Assembly: GCF_037094685.1 (NCBI RefSeq)
Contig: NZ_CP146614.1
Span: forward strand, 4,836,001-4,900,000
DNA length: 64,000 nucleotides
Reading direction: 5' to 3'
Origin: Massilia sp. METH4
GTDB lineage: Bacteria > Pseudomonadota > Gammaproteobacteria > Burkholderiales > Burkholderiaceae_D
A model generated the notes under the pieces. That model made no database searches, was not told the origin of the DNA, and saw nothing but the letters and a program-made list of their open reading frames with translations. Position numbers and translations under genes: made by a program. Below are positions 45,601 to 55,116 of the stretch, piece by piece; position 1 is the first letter of the stretch, and each line of letters starts with the position of its first letter.

Positions 45601-48600
45601 CTAGCGATATTTGCCCAACACCTCCATCAGCTCCCCCTCGTCGATCGGCTTGCCGATGAAATCGTCCATGCCCGCCACCGTGCAGGCATCGCGCTCTTCC
45701 TGGGTGACGCCGGCCGTCATTGCCACCACCGGCACCTTCAGCCCCAGCGCGTTGCGGATCTCGCGGGTGGCGGTCAGGCCGTCCATCACCGGCATCTGCA
45801 CGTCCATCAGCACCACGTCGTAGCCGCCTGGTGCGCGCGACAGCAGGTCGACGGCCTCGGCGCCGTCGCCCGCCACGGTGACGGTGGCGCCGGCGAAGTC
45901 GAGCAGCGCGATGGCCACCGTCTGGTTGATCGGATTGTCCTCGGCGAGCAGCACGCGCATGCCGTCCAGCGCCGGGGCGGCCTCGTCCGTCTCGAGGACG
46001 GGCGCGGCCTGCGGCTGCGCCTCCAGGGCGGCGCAGCGCGCTTCCAGCACGGCCGCGTGTAGCGCGGCGCGCGTCGCCGGCACATGCATCACGGCGGCGG
46101 GGAAGGGCACAGGGCCGTCGTCGGCCGGCACGTCGAAGCCGTCGAGGATGCGCAGCAGGACGAAGCCGGCGGGCAACTGCGCGCGCCGTGCGGCCAGCGC
46201 CGCGATCACCTGCGGCGCATCCACCCCGGGTCCGAGGACGGCCAGCTCGTAGGGCAGCGGCCCCGGTACCGCAAGCAGCAGGCCGGCGCGCGCCGCGTCG
46301 TGGGCCACGTGCAGGTGCCAGCACCAGCGCGCCGTGGCATTGGCCAGCGCCGCCACCACGCGCGCCGCGGGCTCGCACAGCAGCACGGGCAGGTGCAGGT
46401 GTTCCGGCGGCAGCATGTAGCGGTCCACCGCCGGCCCGCCCGGTATACGCAGCGGCACCGTCAAGGTGAATGTGCTGCCCACGCCGGGCGTGCTGTCCAC
46501 CTCCAGCGTGCCCTCCATCAGCTCGGCCAGGCTGCGCGCGATCGTCAGGCCCAGGCCCGTGCCGCCGAAGCGCCGCGTGGTCGAGGCGTCGGCCTGCGCG
46601 AAGGCGGAGAACAGGCGCTTCTGCTGTTCCGGTTCGATGCCGATGCCGGTGTCGGTGACGTCGACCCGCAGCGCCGGGCCGCCGGCGATCGTGCCGCGGA
46701 TGAAGCGGCACTCGACCGCGCCCCGCTCGGTGAATTTCAGGGCGTTGCCGATCAGGTTCGTCAGGATCTGCTCGAGGCGCAGCGCGTCGGCCACGATCGT
46801 GGCGGGCAGGGCGGGCGCCACGTCGACCAGCAGGCGCAGCTGGCCGCCGCCATGCACGGCCATCAGGCGCGCGCAGGCCAGGGCCACGTCGTCCAGCGCC
46901 ACCGCCTCGGGGTGCAGTTCGACCTTGCCCGCCTCGATCTTGGAAAAATCGAGGATATCGTTCAGCACCGCCAGCAAGGTCTCGCCGGAGGTGCGGATCA
47001 TGCGCACCAGGTCGCGCTGCTCCTTGTCGAGCCCGCTGCGCTCGAGCAGGGCGGCGATGCCCAGCACGCCGTTCATCGGCGTGCGCAATTCATGGCTCAT
47101 ATTGGCCACGAAGGCGCTCTTGGCCTGGCTGGCGCTTTCGGCGATCGCCACCGCGCGGCGCAGCTGTTCTTCCGCCTCGCGGGCGGTGGTCACGTCGTAG
47201 ACGATGCAGGCGAACCCGGTCGGTACCCCGTCGCGGCGCACGGTCGTCAAGGTCAGCTCACCCAGGAAGCGCGAGCCATCCTTGCGCACCAGTTCCGTGA
47301 TGGCGGTGGCGCTGTCGCGCGCCATCGCCTCGGCCAGCAGCGCGCGGCCGCGTTCCGGGTCGGCCCACAGGTCGAGGGCGCGGCCGATCGCCTCGCCGTC
47401 CGCGTGGCCGAACTGGTTCGCGGCGCCGTCGTTCCACGCTTCCACGTGGCCAGCCGCGTCCAGGAAGATGATGGCGTGGCTGCGCACGCTGGCGGTGAAC
47501 AGCCGGAACCGCTCCTCGCTCTCGCGCGCGGCGCGCTGCTGCAGCTGCAGCTCGCGGGTGATCTGGTGGGCGATCTCCAGCGCGCGCGCCCGGGTGGAAG
47601 CGAGCCCGCGCACGATGCCGAACAGCAGGAAGCTGATCAGCGAGCCCAGGCCCAGCGTCAGCAGCGGGCTCTGGCGGTCCACGCCGGCTTCGAAACTGGG
47701 GCTGGCGGTGAATTCGAGGCGCCAGCCGTGTCCGGCCGAGTCGATTGCCAGCATGCGCACGGCGGACAGCGGCTTCGTGTAGCGCGTGCCGCGCGGCACT
47801 TCGCCCTCGTTGGCGTAAATGGTGTTGGCATGCGCCCCCGGGTACTGGTCTACGATGCGCAGCGTGAACGACCGGCGCCCGCCGATCAGGTTGCCGACCA
47901 TGTCGTTGATGCGGAACGGGCTGTAGATGTAGCCGCGCAAGGCCGCGTCGCGCTCCGCGGCGGTCGCTGTCGGCGCGCCCGGCTGGTACAGCGGCAGGAA
48001 CATCAGGAAGCCGTGCTGGCCGCGCCGGTCGAAATCGTGCACCAGCCTCACGACGCCGGTGCTGCCGATCGCGCCAGCCGCCGCGGCCGCCTGCAGGGCG
48101 CGGCGCCGGTTCGCCTCGGACATCATGTCGTAGCCCAGCGGGCGCCGGTTCGGCAGGTTCATCGGCGCCAGGTAGGTCACGGGCACGGCGGGCCAGCGCC
48201 CCGGTTCCGGCCAGATGCGGTAGGTGCCGCGCGCGGCGCGCTGCCGCTCCACGAAGGCGGCGGCCTCGGCCCGGTCGCGCAGCACGGTGGCGTAGCCCAG
48301 CCCCAGGGTGCCGGGGAAGGCCCGTTCCACGTCCAGGGTGGCCACGTAAGTCTCCCACTCGGCGGCGGTGATTGTCTCCGAGGCCTCGAAGAACGCCCGC
48401 CCGGCGACGAGCAGGCGGCGGTAATTGTTCAGCCGGTAGTCCATCTGCTGCCATGTCATGTCGATGACCGCATCGAACTGTTCGCGCGTGCGCCGCTCCG
48501 CATTCACGGTCACGGCCCGCCATGCCATGGCCGTGATGGCCAGGCAGAGGGCCAGCGTGGCGACCGGCCAGCGCCCCGGCCCCGGGCCCTTCGTCGGCCG

Positions 48601-49503
48601 CCGGCGGCACACGGCCGTGTTGGTGACGAGCATGGACGCCAGTGCCGTCAGCGCCAGGTACACGGCGAGGGTGAGCATCGAATGGACCTGGTCGCGCGTG
48701 GCGAAGGGGCCCGCACCCGTCAGCGTGGCGGCCACCGCGCCGGTGGCGACGATGGCCGCCGCCGCCGAGCCGCCGGGTGCGCCGAACCGGTAGGCGGCGC
48801 CGATCACGCATGCCACCAGCAGGAAGGCGCCCCACGCTTGCAGCGCCTCGGGCGCCAGCCCGAACACGGCATGGGTCGCCAGCGCCGCCGCCGCCAGCAG
48901 GGCGGCGAGCTCGCCGGCCGCGCGCGGCTGGCGCAAGGCACGCAAGGCGGGTGCGGAAGTCCAGGCCGACACCAGCGGCGTCACCAGCAGCATGGCCATC
49001 ACATTGCCGAGCCACCACAGCACGATCACGGTTGCCAGCGCCTCCCACCGGACCTGGCCGGCGCCCGCCAGCGTCAGCGCGCCCGGCGCGGCGCCCACCA
49101 TCCCGGCCACCAGCGCCACCAGTACGTAGCCATAGACGACCAGCGCGCTGTCCGGCCGCAGGGTGCGTTCGCCGTGGCGGATCAGCCGCCATGCGATCGC
49201 GACGGCCAGTGTGTTGCCGGCGGCAATGGCGACCGCCGCGAAGATGGTGGAGACGGCGACGCCCGCCCACCCTGCCAGCAGGTACAGGTTGACGAGGAAG
49301 GCGCCGGCCGCCACGCCGGCAAGCATGGGCCGCCCGTAGCGCAGCACGGCCGCCAGCGCGATCCCCGTCGGTAGCCACACGGGGCTGTTGTTTCCTGTTG
49401 GCACAGACACGGCGATGCAGGCCGCGGCGGCCAGCAGGTAGGCGAGCGTGCACAACATGACCCTGCCGGCCGTGGCGATGAGTGGCCTGGAACGTGTCTC
49501 CAT
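45601..49503 (-). CDS. MASE1-CHASE-PAS hybrid histidine kinase
   Basis: 1,300 residues. An N-terminal MASE1 membrane sensor of about eight helices (1-320), a CHASE domain between two helices (about 340-610; NNYRRLLVAGRAFFEASETITAAEWETYV), a PAS domain (about 655-770), HisKA (AFVANMSHELRTPMNG, His about 804), an HATPase domain (NALKFTE, GGTGLGLTIARS) and a C-terminal receiver (phospho-Asp about 1232 in VVLMDVQMPVMDG). Between kinase and receiver lies a second, decayed receiver-like segment (about 1040-1160) lacking the Asp pocket. CHASE domains bind small extracellular ligands. All catalytic residues are intact. No cognate regulator adjoins it. Confidence 0.92.
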   Translation of the reverse strand: METRSRPLIATAGRVMLCTLAYLLAAAACIAVSVPTGNNSPVWLPTGIALAAVLRYGRPMLAGVAAGAFLVNLYLLAGWAGVAVSTIFAAVAIAAGNTLAVAIAWRLIRHGERTLRPDSALVVYGYVLVALVAGMVGAAPGALTLAGAGQVRWEALATVIVLWWLGNVMAMLLVTPLVSAWTSAPALRALRQPRAAGELAALLAAAALATHAVFGLAPEALQAWGAFLLVACVIGAAYRFGAPGGSAAAAIVATGAVAATLTGAGPFATRDQVHSMLTLAVYLALTALASMLVTNTAVCRRRPTKGPGPGRWPVATLALCLAITAMAWRAVTVNAERRTREQFDAVIDMTWQQMDYRLNNYRRLLVAGRAFFEASETITAAEWETYVATLDVERAFPGTLGLGYATVLRDRAEAAAFVERQRAARGTYRIWPEPGRWPAVPVTYLAPMNLPNRRPLGYDMMSEANRRRALQAAAAAGAIGSTGVVRLVHDFDRRGQHGFLMFLPLYQPGAPTATAAERDAALRGYIYSPFRINDMVGNLIGGRRSFTLRIVDQYPGAHANTIYANEGEVPRGTRYTKPLSAVRMLAIDSAGHGWRLEFTASPSFEAGVDRQSPLLTLGLGSLISFLLFGIVRGLASTRARALEIAHQITRELQLQQRAARESEERFRLFTASVRSHAIIFLDAAGHVEAWNDGAANQFGHADGEAIGRALDLWADPERGRALLAEAMARDSATAITELVRKDGSRFLGELTLTTVRRDGVPTGFACIVYDVTTAREAEEQLRRAVAIAESASQAKSAFVANMSHELRTPMNGVLGIAALLERSGLDKEQRDLVRMIRTSGETLLAVLNDILDFSKIEAGKVELHPEAVALDDVALACARLMAVHGGGQLRLLVDVAPALPATIVADALRLEQILTNLIGNALKFTERGAVECRFIRGTIAGGPALRVDVTDTGIGIEPEQQKRLFSAFAQADASTTRRFGGTGLGLTIARSLAELMEGTLEVDSTPGVGSTFTLTVPLRIPGGPAVDRYMLPPEHLHLPVLLCEPAARVVAALANATARWCWHLHVAHDAARAGLLLAVPGPLPYELAVLGPGVDAPQVIAALAARRAQLPAGFVLLRILDGFDVPADDGPVPFPAAVMHVPATRAALHAAVLEARCAALEAQPQAAPVLETDEAAPALDGMRVLLAEDNPINQTVAIALLDFAGATVTVAGDGAEAVDLLSRAPGGYDVVLMDVQMPVMDGLTATREIRNALGLKVPVVAMTAGVTQEERDACTVAGMDDFIGKPIDEGELMEVLGKYR

Positions 49504-49793
49504 GCGTTTTGTTTTCCTTCCGGCGACAGCGAGCATAATGCCTCAGTTGGCATAAAGATGCATTCTGTGGCTGTGCGGCATGCAGGCACTGCCTTCACTC
49601 TTGGTATCGTGGGCTTAAGACAACAAATGCCGCCTTGGCGCATCCGGTGGCCATTGCCGCCGGTATAATCGTGTCATCGCGGATCCGCCCCGATGCCACG
49701 TGCATTCCGCCTTCCTGGCCCAATCCCCCGCCGGACCACCTTTGACGCGCATTGACGCCGTATCGACGTGCCGCCGATGTGCCAGGAGTCGTC

Positions 49794-51475
49794 GTGTTCC
49801 CGGCTGCCCTCACATTCAAGAGCTTCAAGTTCAAGGTTTCCGCCCTGGTGGCGGTCATGGTACTGATTGCCGCCGTCGCCGTGTGCGGCATCTCGCTGCT
49901 CATCGCGCAATCGCAGGTCGAGCGCATGATCGCACGCCAGGAAATCTCGGCGCTTTCCGGCGCCGCCGCCTTCCTGGACAACGATGTGCGCGCCAAGCAG
50001 GACGTGCTGCGCAGCATCGCGGAAGAAGCGCAGGCGCGCCGCCTCGGCGCCGGCGACATGCAGGCGCTGCTGGACTCTCACCCGCTGCTGCGTGACGAGT
50101 TCTCCGACGTGGTGGCGTTCGACGCGCGCGGTGATCGCATCGCCACGCTGAAGCAGCGCGATGCGCGACCGCTCAACGTCGCGGCACGGCCGTATTTCCA
50201 GGCCACGCTGCGCAGGCGCGACGGCGTGATCACGGCACCGTTCCGCAGCGCGCTGTCGGGCCGGCCCGTGGTGTCGGTGACGCAGCCGCTCATCGATGCG
50301 CGCGGCGATGTCCACGCATCCTTGCCGGCGGCCTGGATTTGCTTCGGCCCGCCTTCGCCGCGCAGATCGACGCGTTGCGCACCCGCGAACAGGGCTATAT
50401 ATTCATCGTCGCCGGCGATGGCACCATCGTCCACCACCCGCGCAAGGAACTGATCCTCACGCGCCCCTCGGCCGCCACGATGCCGGCCCTGTCGGCACCG
50501 CTGGCGAGCGAGGAAGGCTGGCGCACCGACCTCGCCGACGGCAAGGAGCCCACGCTGGTGGCATGGAAGCGGCTGCGCCACGTGGACTGGACCGTGGCCG
50601 TTTCCTATCCGTTGCGCGAGGCGTTCGCGCCGATGTCCTCGGTGTGGGCCAATGCGCTCGTGGCGGCCGCGCTGTTCACCGCGCTGGCCGGCGTGATCGG
50701 CTGGAGCCTGGTGAAGGTGCTGATGGAACCGCTGGACGAGTTGCAGAACGTGGTCGAATCGATCGACGCGGGCGTGACCGACATCAGCGCCTTCAACGTC
50801 GACCATGCGGATGAATTCGGGGTGCTGAGCCGCGCGCTGTACCGGCTGTCGCACACCCGCAAGCAGGCGGCGGACGACCTGCACCGCCTCGCCACGACCG
50901 ACGCGCTCACCGGCGCCCACAACCGCCGCATGTTCGACCAGTTCCTGCCCGCGGCGCTGGCGCGGGCACGGCGCTCGGGCGACTCGGTGGCGGTTGCCTT
51001 CCTGGACATAGACTGCTTCAAGCAGATCAACGACACGCACGGCCACGCGGTGGGCGATGCCGTGCTCGCCGAGTTCGTGCGCCGGCTGCAGGCAGCCGTG
51101 CGCTGCACGGATACCGTGGCACGGCTGGCCGGCGACGAATTCGTGGTCGTGTTCGAACAGGTGCGCGGCACGGGCGAGGCGAACCACCTGGGCGACAAGA
51201 TCCTCGCCGCGATGATGCAGCCGTTCCAGGCCGGCGAGGCGACGCTGCGCGTGACGGCCAGCATCGGCATCGCCATCGCGGGCGTGCCGACCAGCCCCGA
51301 GAGCATCATGCAGTCGGCCGACCATGCGCTGTACGGCGTGAAGGCCGCCGGCCGCAACGGCTACGCGGTGAACGTGGTCGGCGCGGAAAAGCTGGCCAGC
51401 GTGCGCGGGCACGACGATCACGGCGCGCGCGCCCGCATCGAGGACGTTCGCCTGCAAGAGGGACTCGTCAGCTGA
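49794..51475 (+). pseudogene. dCache-GGDEF diguanylate cyclase gene, interrupted by a 1-base frameshift
   Basis: A membrane diguanylate cyclase split into two frames. The first part (GTG 49794 with AGGAG five bases upstream) encodes a membrane helix and most of a double-Cache sensor as far as LIDARGDVH. The second, from about 50320 to 51475, encodes the rest of the sensor (TREQGYIFIVAGDG), a second helix and a GGDEF domain with TTDALTGAHNRRMF, I-site RCTD and AGDEF. Restoring one G near 50316 (CACGCATCC to CACGGCATCC) rejoins the protein through GILAGGLDLLRPAF. It is either a recent pseudogene or an assembly error. AGDEF is a variant tolerated in some active cyclases. Confidence 0.88.
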
Positions 51476-51549
51476 GCGGTGCCGGATGAAGGCGTCGAAT
51501 CTGGAAGTTCCGTGATGGAGGGAAAGCCTGGCTTCGGCGAACGGCGCGC

Positions 51550-51578
51550 AAAAGAAAGCCCGCTGCGGGAGCGGGCTG
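51550..51578 (-). terminator. Terminator-like hairpin
   Basis: An 8-bp stem AGCCCGCT / AGCGGGCT with a 5-base loop; the T-rich side is on the minus strand although the nearest upstream gene (cyclase) is on the plus strand about 80 bp away. It may act in either direction; assigned with low confidence. Confidence 0.4.
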
Positions 51579-51676
51579 AAGTTCCGATGTGATCCGAACA
51601 CTCGGAGGAGACGGATCGATTATGGCCGCGCATCCTTGGCACGGCCAATTGTCAGTTCTCATACGCACTATCCGTT

Positions 51677-51721
51677 TCGTGCATGCCGGCAGTGTCGTGC
51701 AATTTCGTGCACAATCGTGCA
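51677..51721 (+). promoter_or_regulatory. Direct TCGTGCA repeats upstream of DUF4406 gene
   Basis: Four copies of TCGTGCA at 51677, 51695, 51705 and 51715; the last three are exactly 10 bp apart, placing them on one face of the helix. They end 45 bp before the DUF4406 start. This arrangement suits cooperative binding of a regulator (operator iterons); no known regulator consensus is recognised. Confidence 0.55.
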
Positions 51722-51765
51722 AATCGGAGTACCATTGCGCTTCCGTCAATACCATGGAGGTACAA

Positions 51766-52128
51766 ATGAAACCGATGACCATCCTGATCGCCGGCCCCTA
51801 CCGCAGCGGTACCGAGGGCGACTTGCAGCGCATCGCGCGCAACCTGCACACGCTCGAGGAAGCGGCCTGGCAGGTGTACGCGAAGGGGCACGTGCCCCTG
51901 ATCGGCGAATGGCTGGCGCTGCCGCTGGCCGGGCACGCGGGCCACGGGCGCGTGGCCGAATACGTGCCGGCCGAGTTCCTGTACGAGGTGGCGCGCCGGA
52001 CGATCGCGCAGTGCGACGCGATCTACCGTATTCCGGGCGCCTCGCGGGGGGCGGACGGCGACGTGCGCGCAGCGCGCGAACTGGGCCTTCCCGTGTATTT
52101 CAGCCTGGACGAGGTGCCGGCCGTGTGA
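51766..52128 (+). CDS. DUF4406 (nucleoside deoxyribosyltransferase-like) protein
   Basis: 120 residues. GGAGG ends five bases before the ATG at 51766. ILIAGPYRSG at the N-terminus, a helix with Glu in NLHTLEEAAWQVYAKGHVPLIGEWLALPL, and CDAIYRIPGASRGADGDVRAARELGLPVY match the small Rossmann-like DUF4406 group related to nucleoside 2-deoxyribosyltransferases. Family members remove or exchange bases of nucleosides or nucleotides; the substrate here is unknown. Direct repeats lie just upstream. Confidence 0.83.
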   Translation: MKPMTILIAGPYRSGTEGDLQRIARNLHTLEEAAWQVYAKGHVPLIGEWLALPLAGHAGHGRVAEYVPAEFLYEVARRTIAQCDAIYRIPGASRGADGDVRAARELGLPVYFSLDEVPAV

Positions 52129-52235
52129 CGGCGGCGCCAGCAAAATCGCAAGGGGATTGCGCGTTTTCGGCATTGCGGCGGCGGCTGCGGGCCAGCAAAA
52201 TTGCCGGACAAGCCCATATACCGCACAGGAGACCC

Positions 52236-54953
52236 ATGCTTTTCGCATCCCACCGCCGCCGCCCGTTATCGACCACCGCGCACACCAACCGGCATCCCAT
52301 GATGGCCGCGCTGCCGCTGGCGCTTGCGCTGGCCTGCGCGCCCGGCCTCGCCACGGCCGACGCGGTGCCCGCCTACCGCGACACCTCGCTCTCGCCCGAA
52401 GCACGCGCGAAGGATCTGGTATCGCGCATGTCGCTGAAAGAAAAGGCGGCCCAGATGCAAAATGGCGCGCCGGCGATCGAGCGCCTCGGCTTGCAGCGCT
52501 ACGACTGGTGGAACGAGGTGCTGCACGGCGTGGCGCGCGCCGGCCGCGCCACCGTCTTCCCGCAAGCGATCGGCCTGGCGGCCACCTGGAATACGGCGCT
52601 CATGGAGCGGCTGGCCGATGCGATCGCGCTGGAAGGCCGCGCCAACTTCAATGCCGCGCTGCGGCGCGACCCCACCGGCACTGCGCGCTACTTCGGCGTC
52701 AATTACTGGACCCCGAACATCAATATCTACCGCGACCCGCGCTGGGGCCGCGGCCAGGAAACCTACGGCGAGGACCCGCACCTGACGGGCCGGCTGGGCA
52801 TGGCCTTCATCCGCGGCATCCAGGGCACCGACACGACGCTGTACAAGGGCGTCGCCACGCCCAAGCACTTCGTCGTGCATTCCGGCCCGGAACCCGAACG
52901 CCACAGTTTCAACGTCGACGTGTCGCCGTTCGACCTGGAAGACACCTATCTGCCGGCGTTCCGCAACGCGATCGTCGACGCGAAGGCGTATTCGCTGATG
53001 TGCGCCTACAACGCCGTCGACGGCATTCCGATGTGCGCCCATCCTCTGCAGAATGGCCTGGTGCGCCGCGACTGGGGCTTCGCGGGCTTCATCGTGTCCG
53101 ACTGCGATTCCGTGCGCGACCTCGTCACCGGCCACAAGACGTCGCCGGACATCCCCCATGCCGCGGCGACGGCCGTGAAGGCGGGCACCGACCTGGTGTG
53201 CGGCCAGAGTTACCTGGGCCTGCCGAAAGCGGTGGCACAAGGCCGCATCTCGGAGGCCGAGATCGACACCTCGCTGGAGCGCCTGATGGCGGCGCGCATC
53301 CGCATGGGCCTGCTGGACGGCAGCGTGTACGACGAGGTGCCGTACAGCGCCATCAATTCGCCGCGGCACCGCGCGCTGGCCCAACAGGCGGCCGAGGAAG
53401 CCATCGTGCTCCTCAAGAACGCGGGCAACACGCTGCCGCTGGCCGCAAATGCGCGCATCGCCCTGATCGGCCCGAACGCGGCCCTGCTGCAAAGCCTGGA
53501 AGGCAACTACAACGGCACCATCGTCCAGCCTGTGCTGCCGGTGGAGGCATTGCGCAAGGCCTTCGGCGCCGCCCGGGTTGCCTATGCGGCGGGTGCGCCG
53601 CTGATCGACGGCATGCGCATGCCGATTCCGGAAAGCTGCCTGAGGGCGGCGGCGGACGGCGGACAGCCCGGCTTGAAGGGCGAGTACTTCGACAACCTGG
53701 AATTTGCCGGCACGCCGAAGCTCACGCGCATCGATCCCGTCATCAATTTCAATTTCGAGCACAGCGCGCCCGCCGGCTTCGAGCCGCGCCGCTTCTCGGT
53801 CCGCTGGACGGGCGTGCTGGTGCCGCCGAAGCCGGGGAAGTACGAGCTGGGCTTTCGCATGATCGTGCCGCGCGACCGGCCGCTGCCCAACATCAAGGTG
53901 TGGATCGACGACGAGCTGGTGGTCTCGCCCGAGCTGGCCGGCATCGGCGCGGGCAATACGGCCCAATGCGTGGCCGGCAACTGCCAGCAACGCATGAACA
54001 GGATCGCGTTCACGTTCGACGACACGCGGCCGCGCCGCGTGCGCATCGATTATGCGCGCACCGAAAACGACCGTCACAGCGCGTTCGAGTGGGTGGCGCC
54101 CGCCGATGCACTGGTCGATGGCGCGGTGGCGGCCGCGAAGGCCAGCGACGTGGCGGTGGCCCTGGTCGGCCTGTCGCCAGACCTGGAAGGCGAGGAAATG
54201 AAGGTCGATTTCCCCGGCTTTCGCGGCGGCGACCGCCTCACGCTGGCGCTGCCGGACGCCCAGCGCCGCATGCTGGAGGCCGTGAAGGCTACCGGCAAGC
54301 CGCTGGTCGTGGTCTACCTGACGGGCGGCCCGATCTCCGACCCATGGGTGGAAGCGAATGCCGACGCCATCGTGCACGCCTGGTATCCAGGCGAGGGCGG
54401 CGGCGCGGCGATCGCGCGCGTGCTGTCGGGCGCCGTGAGCCCGGCCGGCCGCCTGCCGTACACGATTTACCGCTCCGAGCAGGACCTGCCGCCGTTCGCC
54501 GACTATTCGATGAAGAACCGCACCTACCGCTATTTCACGGGCCCGGTGCTGCACCCGTTCGGGCACGGCCTGGGCTACACGACCTTCCGCTACGGCGCCC
54601 CCGTGCTGTCGGCCGCGCAAGTGGAAGCGGGGCAGGGCGTGAAAGCCACGGTCACCGTGCGCAATACCGGCAAGCGCGACAGCGACGAGGTCGTGCAGCT
54701 GTACCTGGCCAGGCCGGGCGACCGCGCGAACCCCGTGCTGGCCGCCTTCCAGCGCGTGCATGTGAGGGCGGGCGGCAGCCGGACCGTGACGCTGGACATC
54801 GACGCGCGCGCATTGTCGCAGGTGGACGAGCAGGGCAGGCGCCTGGTGCGGGCGGGTGATTACACCGTGTACGCTGGCGGCGGGCAGCCCAAGTTCGTGC
54901 AAGCGGGTGAAGCGAAGCTGCGTGTCGATGGCGAGGCGGCGTTGCCGAAGTAG
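52236..54953 (+). CDS. Secreted GH3 beta-glycosidase with PA14 insert
   Basis: 905 residues, exported (signal helix about residues 24-44, or shorter if translation begins at the ATG at 52302; AGGAG precedes 52236). The GH3 barrel includes YWTPNINIYRDPRWGRGQETYGEDP, ATPKHF and the nucleophile Asp289 in GFIVSDCDSV. The second GH3 domain is interrupted by a PA14 domain (about 480-615, LKGEYFDN ... KPGKYELGFRM), and a fibronectin-III-like tail ends the protein. This is the arrangement of beta-glucosidases and beta-xylosidases of plant-polymer degraders, PA14 covering the sugar site. The linkage specificity cannot be read. No adjacent regulator or transporter. Confidence 0.93.
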   Translation: MLFASHRRRPLSTTAHTNRHPMMAALPLALALACAPGLATADAVPAYRDTSLSPEARAKDLVSRMSLKEKAAQMQNGAPAIERLGLQRYDWWNEVLHGVARAGRATVFPQAIGLAATWNTALMERLADAIALEGRANFNAALRRDPTGTARYFGVNYWTPNINIYRDPRWGRGQETYGEDPHLTGRLGMAFIRGIQGTDTTLYKGVATPKHFVVHSGPEPERHSFNVDVSPFDLEDTYLPAFRNAIVDAKAYSLMCAYNAVDGIPMCAHPLQNGLVRRDWGFAGFIVSDCDSVRDLVTGHKTSPDIPHAAATAVKAGTDLVCGQSYLGLPKAVAQGRISEAEIDTSLERLMAARIRMGLLDGSVYDEVPYSAINSPRHRALAQQAAEEAIVLLKNAGNTLPLAANARIALIGPNAALLQSLEGNYNGTIVQPVLPVEALRKAFGAARVAYAAGAPLIDGMRMPIPESCLRAAADGGQPGLKGEYFDNLEFAGTPKLTRIDPVINFNFEHSAPAGFEPRRFSVRWTGVLVPPKPGKYELGFRMIVPRDRPLPNIKVWIDDELVVSPELAGIGAGNTAQCVAGNCQQRMNRIAFTFDDTRPRRVRIDYARTENDRHSAFEWVAPADALVDGAVAAAKASDVAVALVGLSPDLEGEEMKVDFPGFRGGDRLTLALPDAQRRMLEAVKATGKPLVVVYLTGGPISDPWVEANADAIVHAWYPGEGGGAAIARVLSGAVSPAGRLPYTIYRSEQDLPPFADYSMKNRTYRYFTGPVLHPFGHGLGYTTFRYGAPVLSAAQVEAGQGVKATVTVRNTGKRDSDEVVQLYLARPGDRANPVLAAFQRVHVRAGGSRTVTLDIDARALSQVDEQGRRLVRAGDYTVYAGGGQPKFVQAGEAKLRVDGEAALPK

Positions 54954-54972
54954 GCCCGCGGCGCGGCCTCGC

Positions 54973-55112
54973 TTGGTGTCGTACACTATTTCCCCCGAGG
55001 GGAAATAGTGTACGACACCGGTTTTCCTCGCCGATAGTCGCGACCTCGGGCGAAAACCGGTGTCGCACATTTTTTTCCGGGTGAAGCGTCCGGAAAAAAA
55101 TGTCCGACACCG
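54973..55112. repeat. Inverted pair of GTGTC-type hairpin repeats (locus F)
   Basis: Left copy 54973-55026 (GGTGTCGTACACTATTTCCCC, loop, GGGGAAATAGTGTACGACACC, GGTTTTCC) and right copy 55051-55112 (GAAAACCGGTGTCGCACAT, TTTTTTTCCGG, loop, CCGGAAAAAAATGTCCGACACC). Compensating changes in both arms keep each stem paired. The pair lies between the convergent GH3 and GH2 genes. Confidence 0.9.
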
Positions 55113-55116
55113 ATCG

